This document shows positions 1 to 5,207 of a stretch of 7,452 nt of DNA, piece by piece. How positions within the stretch are numbered: the stretch's first letter is position 1; every line of letters begins with the position of its first letter. Both the position numbers and the translations under genes were made by a program. The stretch comes from Savagea sp. (GTDB lineage: Bacteria > Bacillota > Bacilli > Bacillales_A > Planococcaceae): NCBI GenBank assembly GCA_030146155.1, contig JASLCF010000011.1:1-7452 (forward strand). The letters run 5' to 3'. Below the pieces are notes generated by a model that saw only the letters and a program-made list of their open reading frames with translations, did not search any database and had not been told where the DNA came from.

Positions 1-651
1 AGTGTCGTCGTTGACTACTTAAGAGAACAAGCATACGAAGTCACCGTCGCAACAACAGGCGTTGAGGCATGGGAAGACTTCCATAATGAAACTTACGACT
101 GCTTACTCATCGATTGGATGCTTCCTGAACTCGACGGGTTGGCCTTGACTGAACGCATACGCAAAAAAAGTGAAGTTCCCATCCTGATGCTCAGCGCAAA
201 ATCACTCGATACAGATAAAGTCGAAAGTTTATATGGCGGGGTAGATGATTATTTAACGAAACCATTTAGCTTACTCGAATTAAAAGCAAGAATAGATGTA
301 TTAATCAGACGATCCAACCGCAAACTAAAAAATAGTGAAGAACCTTCTGAATGGAATGACGGCCTTCGCATCAATTGGCAACGCAATGAAGTATACGTCA
401 ATGACCAGTCCATTGATCTAACACAATTAGAATATGCACTACTCGCTTTATTTTTAAAAAATCCAGAAGAATTATTCACAAAAGAACAACTCTATACCCT
501 CGTTTGGAAACAAGAGGGCGGTGTGGACGTACATACGGTCACCGTCCATATTAAAAGTTTACGCCAAAAATTAAAAGACTCTCCTAAAACACCCAAATGG
601 ATTGAAACCGTATGGGGTAAAGGCTATCGCTTCACAGGAATACAGTTATGA
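1..651 (+). CDS. OmpR/PhoB-family response regulator, 5' partial
   Basis: Cytoplasmic transcription factor of a two-component system, phosphorylated by the kinase encoded next. The frame is open from base 1, so about 15 N-terminal residues and the start codon lie outside the window; 216 residues are visible. Numbered from the first visible codon, the receiver domain has the phospho-acceptor Asp38 (in IDWMLPELDG), the switch Ser65 (LMLSA) and the conserved Lys87 (DDYLTKPF). A linker follows at about 103-115, then an OmpR-type winged-helix DNA-binding domain to the end, with the family pattern VHIKSLRQKL and the closing GKGYRF. All key residues of both domains are present, so it looks functional. 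The stop overlaps the kinase start by 4 bp (ATGA), indicating one transcript and coupled translation. The promoter is upstream of the window. Target genes cannot be read from the sequence; autoregulation of the operon is only a usual pattern for the family. Confidence 0.95.
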   Translation, partial: SVVVDYLREQAYEVTVATTGVEAWEDFHNETYDCLLIDWMLPELDGLALTERIRKKSEVPILMLSAKSLDTDKVESLYGGVDDYLTKPFSLLELKARIDVLIRRSNRKLKNSEEPSEWNDGLRINWQRNEVYVNDQSIDLTQLEYALLALFLKNPEELFTKEQLYTLVWKQEGGVDVHTVTVHIKSLRQKLKDSPKTPKWIETVWGKGYRFTGIQL

Positions 652-2036
652 AAATTAAAACGAAATACGTCCTGTTTTCGATGTTTTTAATGTTGTTGCC
701 GCTTCTTGTTGCCTATGTTTTTATCAGTTACCTCCAAGGTCAACACAAAGCAGATAATTTTGAAGAACTGTTTCGAACCGAACAACGCTTTCAACAAATG
801 ACCGAATTATTACAGCAACCTGAATGGATAGAGAAAAAAGAACTGCCACAGCAATTGAAAAAAAATGCTACGGAAAAAATTTATTTGTTCAATGCCCAAG
901 GGAAATTATTAGATGCGACAGTAGCTCAAGCTCCACCATACGTGTCTGTCGAACAATTGTATCGCTCCCTGTACGAAACGAGAACGACTTTCCGCACGAT
1001 GAATTATCGTGAACCTATTTTTAAAAACCGAGAAATAGTAGGTTTCTTTCAAATTGAAAAACCGAGAAAGCATTGGATTGAAAAAGTAAAACAACGGACG
1101 TGGGTAGTGGGCTTAAGTTTCGTATTGCTACTCATGCTGCTCGCCATTACAGCGAATGCCTATATTAACCGTCTCGTGAATCACAGGTTAACGCGATTAG
1201 CTAGTGTCATGGATGCCTATGCACATGATGATGATATTAAGCTACTTCGACCGACGAATGATGAAATCGGTAAATTGGAACAACAATTTTTACACATGCA
1301 TGCCAAATTAGAAGAGACGAAAGAACAAATGAATCAAGATCAGCAATTGAAAGATGAAATGATTGCTGGATTGAGTCATGATTTAAAAACCCCACTTGCG
1401 GCAATTCTCTTACAAGCTGAGGCCTTGCAAATGAAAGGTGTCGATTCTTCAGGCATTATAGACCAAGTGGGGAAAATGAAAAAACAAATTTCCGATTTAA
1501 TGATGTTTGCAAGTCTTCAATCGCCTAACTATGCCGTAGAAAAACAAGAAGTCCAAACGAATGAATTGTTTGATATGGTGTTCTCGGATTATGAATGGCT
1601 CGATCAACCGGTTCTAGTGCACTGTACATCTGATCAAACCATCAAAGTAGCCCCTCAACATTGGGTGCGGATGATTGATAATTTAATGGACAATGCACGG
1701 AAATTCTCAACACCTGAAAGTGAAATTGTTTGTTTTGCAGTCGACGAAGGACAAGCCTTACCTGAGAACTGTTTTGATTTTGTGAAAGAGAAGGTAGAGG
1801 TAAGGGGCGTAACAGTAGGCGTTCAAAATGCAGGAGCAGGCCTAACAGCAACTCAATTAGAACGAATTATGCGACCCTTTTATCAAGTGAGTCAAACGAG
1901 ATCTTCTGGTGTAGGTTTAGGGCTTTCCATCGTGCAAGCTCTTGCTACTCAAGAACAAGCTACTGTCCAAGCCTACTCAGAAATAGGAACGGGAACTTGC
2001 TTTATCATTCAATTGAAAGAAGGGAGTGAATGTTGA
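648..2036 (+). CDS. Sensor histidine kinase, HAMP/HisKA/HATPase type
   Basis: Membrane kinase of 462 residues and cognate partner of the upstream regulator. Visible order: TM1 at about 7-27; an extracytoplasmic sensor region at about 28-150; TM2 at about 152-171; a HAMP-like segment at about 172-225; a HisKA dimerisation helix with phospho-acceptor His244 in GLSHDLKTPL; and an ATPase domain with N box (Asn345, Asn349 in DNLMDNARKF), G1-like box (QNAGAG, 393-398), F box (PFYQ, 410-413) and G2 box (GVGLGLS, 421-427). All catalytic boxes are present, although G1 lacks its usual first Asp. The sensor part ends in a GFFQIE strand, reminiscent of PAS/Cache-like folds; its ligand is unknown. The start is set by the ATGA overlap with the regulator and an AGGAA ribosome site just upstream. 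Its stop overlaps the start of the next gene, so the lipoprotein is probably part of the same signalling unit. Confidence 0.95.
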   Translation: MKIKTKYVLFSMFLMLLPLLVAYVFISYLQGQHKADNFEELFRTEQRFQQMTELLQQPEWIEKKELPQQLKKNATEKIYLFNAQGKLLDATVAQAPPYVSVEQLYRSLYETRTTFRTMNYREPIFKNREIVGFFQIEKPRKHWIEKVKQRTWVVGLSFVLLLMLLAITANAYINRLVNHRLTRLASVMDAYAHDDDIKLLRPTNDEIGKLEQQFLHMHAKLEETKEQMNQDQQLKDEMIAGLSHDLKTPLAAILLQAEALQMKGVDSSGIIDQVGKMKKQISDLMMFASLQSPNYAVEKQEVQTNELFDMVFSDYEWLDQPVLVHCTSDQTIKVAPQHWVRMIDNLMDNARKFSTPESEIVCFAVDEGQALPENCFDFVKEKVEVRGVTVGVQNAGAGLTATQLERIMRPFYQVSQTRSSGVGLGLSIVQALATQEQATVQAYSEIGTGTCFIIQLKEGSEC

Positions 2037-3076
2037 TGAGAAAATGGCTAGGACCATTATTTTTAGTCCTGATTTTAAGTGGTTGTAGTCATCCTGTGAA
2101 GCAAATGATGATTCCTGAAGATGTCTTACAGCACGTCGTTGAATCCAATGATCAGCCGATTGCATATCACGCAAAAGCAACGATGGAATTTGATTTTGAT
2201 GGTAAAACAGCTTATGAAATTGAAGAATGGCAAGATGGCGACTTAAACCGCAAAGTAGAAGTTGTCGAAACCAATGGTGCACGGTCGATGACGACCATTA
2301 ATGATGAAGGTATGTTCATCTATTCAGAGCAAACGAAAGATGCGTTTCACTTTCCCTTTAATAAGGTAGAATTGCCAGCTGCTTCGCTGAATTCCCAAAA
2401 AGAATTTACAATGAACGCCATTAAATTATGGGGCGATGATGCTGATATCGAAATGCTTACAGATCAGAAGTTTTTAAAGCGCAAGACGACCATCGTTCAA
2501 ATTAAGGATGGCGAAACGGGCGAAAAATTGTCTGACATGTGGGTTGACCAAGAAACATGGTTAGCTTTAAAAGTATTATTTTATACTGACGGGGAAGTGA
2601 GCAATCGCTTTGAATATTCTTATTTCGATACCAAACCGCAGTTTACAGCCAATTTCTTTACCATTGAATTGCCAGAGGGCATGGAGTGGGAAGAAAAGAG
2701 TTTTGATTTACCTGAAACGAATGTTTTGACTATGGAAGAAGTAGAAGCGGAATTGAAACAAAAGCCTCTCCTCATTCAAGATGATACTTATCCATTACAA
2801 GTGATTACTCAAATGAAAGATAAAGAAAAGACGTTGCAATACGATTATAATTATGGGTATCAGGAAGAAGTGACAGTTTCGGTCCAGCAAGTAAATGAGC
2901 ATCAATCGGAAGAGGGAACGAAGATTGAGATTAGAGGAACAACAGGTTATTATTTTTCAGCCAATACCTTGCAGTTTGTTGATTTTACAGAAAATGGACT
3001 CTCTTATTCAGTCATAACTAACGAACCGCGTATTCAAAGGAAGGAATTTCTTCAACTCATTGAAAATATGAAATAA
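2036..3076 (+). CDS. Envelope lipoprotein with LolA/DUF4367-like domains
   Basis: Predicted lipid-anchored protein of 346 residues on the outer face of the membrane. The N-terminus is a lipoprotein signal: Arg2-Lys3, a hydrophobic stretch to residue 14, and lipobox LSGC with Cys17 as the lipidated residue. Residues about 35-215 are beta-rich and end in a VDQETWLALKV...FTIELPEGMEW pattern, typical of the LolA/RseB-like fold. The last 95 or so residues resemble DUF4367, with a GTTGYYF strand and a final helix. These family calls rest on pattern, not a search. Start choice: AGGGAG at 2021-2026 sits 9 nt before ATG 2036 but only 3 nt before in-frame ATG 2030. ATG 2036 also overlaps the kinase stop as TGATG, so it is preferred; starting at 2030 would add two residues. 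Operon position suggests a role in signal sensing or as an output of the two-component system. No clear terminator follows before 3321. Confidence 0.85.
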   Translation: MRKWLGPLFLVLILSGCSHPVKQMMIPEDVLQHVVESNDQPIAYHAKATMEFDFDGKTAYEIEEWQDGDLNRKVEVVETNGARSMTTINDEGMFIYSEQTKDAFHFPFNKVELPAASLNSQKEFTMNAIKLWGDDADIEMLTDQKFLKRKTTIVQIKDGETGEKLSDMWVDQETWLALKVLFYTDGEVSNRFEYSYFDTKPQFTANFFTIELPEGMEWEEKSFDLPETNVLTMEEVEAELKQKPLLIQDDTYPLQVITQMKDKEKTLQYDYNYGYQEEVTVSVQQVNEHQSEEGTKIEIRGTTGYYFSANTLQFVDFTENGLSYSVITNEPRIQRKEFLQLIENMK

Positions 3077-3122
3077 ATATTGAAAAGAAGTTGTATGGGT
3101 AGCAAAGGCTTTAAAATTAGTA

Positions 3123-3151
3123 TTGAACACCTTTAAAAATATTGTTATATT
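3123..3151 (+). promoter_or_regulatory. Possible sigma-A promoter for the 3158-3358 RNA
   Basis: TTGAAC at 3123-3128 and TATATT at 3146-3151 are separated by exactly 17 bp. This gives four of six matches to the -35 consensus and five of six to the -10. The start of transcription would fall near 3157-3159, just before the first RNA helix. In AT-rich DNA such pairs occur by chance, so this is a moderate call. Confidence 0.45.
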
Positions 3152-3169
3152 TTATTTACTATAGAAAGA

Positions 3170-3243
3170 AGGGAGTGAGATTATGAGAACAATTATTTTA
3201 ATGAAGGTAACCTTGGGAATTGAATTCATATATCTCACTTCTT
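3170..3243. repeat. Long inverted repeat masking a ribosome binding site
   Basis: The 5' arm at 3170-3187 (AGGGAGTGAGAT followed by TATGAG) is complementary to 3225-3243 (TTCATA, bulged T, ATCTCACTTCTT), giving 18 pairs. The 5' arm contains both the AAGGGAG ribosome site and the ATG at 3183 of the possible small ORF, so the folded RNA would hide the translation start. At DNA level it is a 74-bp imperfect palindrome, so a non-RNA role is also possible. Confidence 0.6.
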
Positions 3244-3272
3244 CGGATATTCAGCATTCATTGTCTAGTTGA
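3183..3272 (+). CDS. Possible small ORF, 29 residues
   Basis: A short reading frame beginning MRTIILMKV and ending HSLSS, with a mildly hydrophobic first half (residues 4-18) and a polar tail. In favour of translation: AAGGGAG at 3169-3175 sits 7 nt before the ATG, and a promoter-like pair lies upstream. Against: the length is within chance, the start is buried in the 3170-3243 helix, and the codons overlap the arms of two RNA helices, which could alone explain the sequence. The 15 bases before it (3164-3178) are identical to 2015-2029 before the lipoprotein gene, and both frames begin ATGAGAA, so it might be a decayed copy of that gene start. No function is assigned. Confidence 0.25.
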   Translation: MRTIILMKVTLGIEFIYLTSSDIQHSLSS

Positions 3273-3320
3273 TTGAATATCATAAATTAGACAATTACTT
3301 CGAATGATATTGAATGGCCT

Positions 3321-3358
3321 AAAACCACAAGGATGATAATTAGTCTTGTGGTTTTTTT
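3321..3358 (+). terminator. Intrinsic terminator (P3 of the candidate RNA)
   Basis: AAAACCACAAG at 3321-3331 pairs perfectly over 11 bp with CTTGTGGTTTT at 3345-3355, with a 13-nt loop and a run of seven T at 3352-3358. It is the first convincing terminator after the regulator-kinase-lipoprotein operon, so it may end that transcript as well as the candidate RNA. Confidence 0.85.
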
Positions 3359-3417
3359 ATTTGAATTCTTCATCCTTTCTAGTTACCTCAAGAAGAGGTG
3401 ATGCTAATTAGTTTAAA

Positions 3418-3448
3418 TTGATATTGTAATTAAAAAATGGAATATCAT
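3418..3448 (+). promoter_or_regulatory. Weak promoter candidate for the DinB-family gene
   Basis: TTGATA at 3418-3423 and TATCAT at 3443-3448 each match the sigma-A consensus well, but the 19-bp spacing is longer than ideal. Transcription would start near 3455, about 23 nt before the gene. The rest of 3359-3477 holds a small hairpin, ACCTC/GAGGT at 3385-3399, and a CTAATTAG palindrome at 3404-3411, either of which could be an operator; neither is recognised. Confidence 0.35.
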
Positions 3449-3477
3449 TCATCGTCGTATACATTGGAGGAGAAAAG

Positions 3478-4008
3478 ATGGACAAACAACAATTATTTAT
3501 TATCGATAAAAAAGAAAATTTGAGCATAGAGTTTAGCAAATTAGTAAGTATGATGAATTATACAAGAGAAACAACTTTAGCAGAAGTCAGCGAGTTATCA
3601 TTAGATCAGTTAGATTACCTCATTCATAAAGAAGCCAACTCAATTGGTATGCTACTAGCTCATATGGCTGCTGTTGAAGAAGCTTATCAAATTGATACTT
3701 TTGAAAAACGTGATTTTACTGAGGATGAAATAAAAAGATTAGGAGTAGCGTTAAATCTTGGTCAACCTGCACAAAAAGAAATTAAGGGACATCCAATCGA
3801 TTATTATTTGAATCAATTGAAACAGACAAGAGAACGTACGATTGAACATTTTAAAGCATTAGAAGATGCCTGGTTATTTGAAAGAAATCCTTTTTGGTAT
3901 GATTTACCTGCTAATAATTACTTTAAATGGTTTCATGTTTTTGAAGACGAGTTAAATCATAGAGGGCAGATTAGAATGATTAAAAAAGCCATGACATTGC
4001 CTGAATGA
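3478..4008 (+). CDS. DinB/DUF664-family metal-binding protein
   Basis: Predicted cytoplasmic four-helix-bundle protein of 176 residues, a usual length for the DinB/YfiT superfamily. The expected metal-site histidines are visible: His62 in LLAHMAAVEE, and His153 and His161 in WFHVFEDELNHRGQ. This three-His arrangement (H...HxxxxxxxH, ending HRGQ) is the family hallmark and would hold a divalent metal. The NSIGMLLAHM segment points to the DUF664 branch. Members include thiol transferases and many proteins of unknown job, so no substrate is claimed; the name does not imply DNA polymerase IV. The start is firm: GGAGGAG at 3466-3472 lies 5-7 nt before ATG. GC is about 31% by hand count, against about 40% in the flanking genes, which could mean later acquisition. 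It stands alone, with a terminator on each side. Confidence 0.9.
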   Translation: MDKQQLFIIDKKENLSIEFSKLVSMMNYTRETTLAEVSELSLDQLDYLIHKEANSIGMLLAHMAAVEEAYQIDTFEKRDFTEDEIKRLGVALNLGQPAQKEIKGHPIDYYLNQLKQTRERTIEHFKALEDAWLFERNPFWYDLPANNYFKWFHVFEDELNHRGQIRMIKKAMTLPE

Positions 4009-4044
4009 AAAACTATAAACACTTTTTAATAAATTGAATAAATC

Positions 4045-4086
4045 AAAAACCGACATGTTCTTCTTGATAGAAGACTGTCGGTTTTA
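4045..4086. terminator. Bidirectional terminator, DinB gene and deaminase operon
   Basis: AAAACCGACA at 4046-4055 pairs with TGTCGGTTTT at 4076-4085. An inner TCTTC/GAAGA stem (4059-4063 with 4070-4074) closes a TTGATA loop, with a small bulge between the stems. The A run on the left arm becomes a T run on the minus strand, so it can stop both the DinB-family gene and the convergent deaminase operon. The rest of 4009-4148 shows nothing else. Confidence 0.8.
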
Positions 4087-4148
4087 TAAATGATGCTCAG
4101 AATAATTAACATGACTGTTTAAACCTAAGAAACATAAATGAGATCATG

Positions 4149-4577
4149 CTAAGCCATCGGATCTTGCACGTTAGAGACTGGGAGTTGCACGCATTGCACG
4201 AGTTGACGCGACCCTTTTAAATCTTCATAAATCGCTTTGGATAAGCCCAGTCCGAATTGTTTTGCTTGTTCGACAGAGTTAAAGTAATAAGCTTCTTGAA
4301 TGCCAACAAAAGCCATTGCAGTATAGCACATGGCACAAGGTTCACCACTTGCATACATTACTGCGCCTTTTAATTGATCTGTTTGTAATTGTTGTTGAGC
4401 TTGTCGAATCGCTGTAAGTTCAGCATGTTTAGAAACATCGTGAACGAGGTGCATTTCGTTCACCCCTGAACCAATTATCTGGCCATCAAGAACGACTACT
4501 GCACCAAATGGTTGTCCACCTGTGGCTACATTGTCGTTAGCTAATTGAATGGCCTCTTTTAAAAAATGTTCATGCAT
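4149..4577 (-). CDS. Zinc-dependent nucleoside/base deaminase (CDA superfamily)
   Basis: Cytoplasmic hydrolytic deaminase of 142 residues. The zinc site is complete: His51 and the proton-shuttling Glu53 in the HAE motif, and Cys81 and Cys84 in PCAMC. The N-terminal pattern QPFGAVVV followed by Asn40 matches the guanine-deaminase/TadA-like branch. The C-terminal part lacks the usual TadA look and is closer to GuaD-type enzymes, so purine-base salvage is the best guess, but substrate cannot be fixed from sequence. Start: AAAGGAGGT, with its core complementary to 4584-4590, lies 6 nt before ATG 4577. The first 8 nt overlap the end of the Nudix gene (ATGCATGA), so the two are one operon with coupled translation. 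A Nudix hydrolase plus a deaminase suggests clean-up or salvage of nucleotides, which is inference. Confidence 0.88.
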   Translation of the reverse strand: MHEHFLKEAIQLANDNVATGGQPFGAVVVLDGQIIGSGVNEMHLVHDVSKHAELTAIRQAQQQLQTDQLKGAVMYASGEPCAMCYTAMAFVGIQEAYYFNSVEQAKQFGLGLSKAIYEDLKGSRQLVQCVQLPVSNVQDPMA

Positions 4578-5109
4578 GAGAGGACCTCCTTTCTAGTTGA
4601 ATACAGCCATAATGTGCACGCTGAGCAAAGAGGTAGCTGATAAAGGAAGGGTGATAAGGGACAAACACCCCTTGTTCAATCGCTTCTACAATTTCTTGTT
4701 CAGTTGCCCATTTGACAGCTTGGACTTCCTCCTCTTGGAGAACAAGTGACTGGTGTTCAACTTCTTGCTCAATACAATAAAAATCATCAAAGCCTCGTTC
4801 AAAATTGATGGTTAGAAAAGGGCGGATGTCCGTGAAATCATAGGGAACTCCGATTTCTTCGAAGAGCTCTCGACTTGCAGCTTGTTGACTCGTTTCGCCC
4901 TTTAAAGCACTTCCCCCACAACTCACGTCCCAAAGATTAGGCCATCCCTTCTTATCGACTTGTCGTTGTTGAATTAACATTTGCCCTTGTGGGTTGAATA
5001 GGCAGACATGGACGACGAGATGATAATCTCCTTGCTTCCAATTTTCACCACGAACGACTTCACGTTCTGTAGGTTGACGGTGTTCATCAAGGACTTGCCA
5101 AATTTCCAT
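4570..5109 (-). CDS. Nudix hydrolase
   Basis: Cytoplasmic Mg-dependent pyrophosphohydrolase of 179 residues. The Nudix box is perfect: Gly66, five residues, Glu72, seven residues, then Arg80-Glu81-Leu82 and Glu84-Glu85 followed by Gly87. The opening MEIWQVLDEH and the WPNLWDVSCGG strand resemble the YfcD/IPP-isomerase-like branch, common in Firmicutes; the substrate is unknown. Start choice: AGGAGGG (complement of 5117-5123) lies 7 nt before ATG 5109, and an extended -10 promoter lies just beyond. The same frame stays open for about 60 codons upstream to 5289, but that would run through the divergent promoters and the next gene and has no fitting ribosome site. It is first in the operon; its stop overlaps the deaminase start by 8 bp. 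Confidence 0.9.
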   Translation of the reverse strand: MEIWQVLDEHRQPTEREVVRGENWKQGDYHLVVHVCLFNPQGQMLIQQRQVDKKGWPNLWDVSCGGSALKGETSQQAASRELFEEIGVPYDFTDIRPFLTINFERGFDDFYCIEQEVEHQSLVLQEEEVQAVKWATEQEIVEAIEQGVFVPYHPSFISYLFAQRAHYGCIQLERRSSHA

Positions 5110-5116
5110 GTACCAT

Positions 5117-5123
5117 CCCTCCT
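5117..5123 (-). promoter_or_regulatory. Ribosome binding site that fixes the Nudix start
   Basis: On the minus strand AGGAGGG is followed 7 nt later by ATG at 5109. This supports the 179-residue product over the longer open frame reaching 5289. Confidence 0.8.
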
Positions 5124-5133
5124 TTTTCTCTTG

Positions 5134-5142
5134 AGTATAGCA
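5134..5142 (-). promoter_or_regulatory. Extended -10 promoter for the Nudix-deaminase operon
   Basis: Read on the minus strand this is TGCTATACT: a TATACT -10 with the TG extension. No good -35 lies at 17 bp, which extended -10 promoters tolerate. The transcript would start near 5127 with a leader of about 18 nt containing the ribosome site. Confidence 0.55.
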
Positions 5143-5153
5143 TACGTCTTGTT

Positions 5154-5181
5154 TTGCCTGATAGAGAAAGAGTGATAAAAT
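5154..5181 (+). promoter_or_regulatory. Promoter for the aldo/keto reductase gene
   Basis: TTGCCT at 5154-5159 and TAAAAT at 5176-5181 are spaced 16 bp apart, and the -10 carries a TG extension (TGATAAAAT from 5173). Transcription would start near 5188. The -10 boxes of this and the divergent Nudix promoter are only about 35 bp apart, so one bound protein could affect both. Confidence 0.5.
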
Positions 5182-5195
5182 GGAGGTAGGAATAG

Positions 5196-5201
5196 AGGAG
5201 G
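5196..5201 (+). promoter_or_regulatory. Ribosome binding site that fixes the reductase start
   Basis: AGGAGG directly touches an ATG at 5202, leaving no spacer, but lies an ideal 6 nt before the in-frame ATG at 5208. The later ATG is therefore taken as the start. Confidence 0.75.
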
Positions 5202-5207
5202 ATGAGT

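Larger units (their letters stand above)
3158..3358 (+). ncRNA. Candidate structured RNA with three abutting helices
   Basis: Not recognised as a known RNA family. Three predicted helices follow one another with single unpaired bases (3244, 3320) between them. P1 spans 3170-3243: arms 3170-3187 and 3225-3243 make 18 pairs (three G-U) with one bulged T at 3231, and inside it CAATT 3190-3194 pairs AATTG 3218-3222 and AAGG 3204-3207 pairs CCTT 3211-3214. P2 spans 3245-3319: GG/CC at the base, then 3249-3254/3310-3315, 3255-3259/3302-3306, and an 11-bp stem 3260-3270/3285-3295. P3 at 3321-3355 is an intrinsic terminator. A promoter-like pair lies upstream at 3123-3151. It could be an independent small RNA, a processed 3' UTR of the signalling operon, or a regulated leader for the 29-codon ORF it contains. 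Pairings were found by eye, without folding energies or homologues; the start at 3158 is inferred from the promoter. Confidence 0.45.

Noticed and set aside
1977..2282. Minus-strand open frame of about 100 codons across the kinase-lipoprotein junction
   Set aside because: Lies opposite two well-supported genes, has no family features and no ribosome site; treated as a shadow, as are similar ones opposite 249-479, 909-1094, 1642-1851 and 5416-5652.
3104..3134. AAAGG/CCTTT hairpin after the lipoprotein gene as a terminator
   Set aside because: Only 5 bp with a 21-nt loop and no T run following.
3077..3477. Known riboswitch, T-box, tRNA or CRISPR in the long gap
   Set aside because: No T-box core, no tRNA-like cloverleaf, no known riboswitch motif and no regularly spaced direct repeats were seen.
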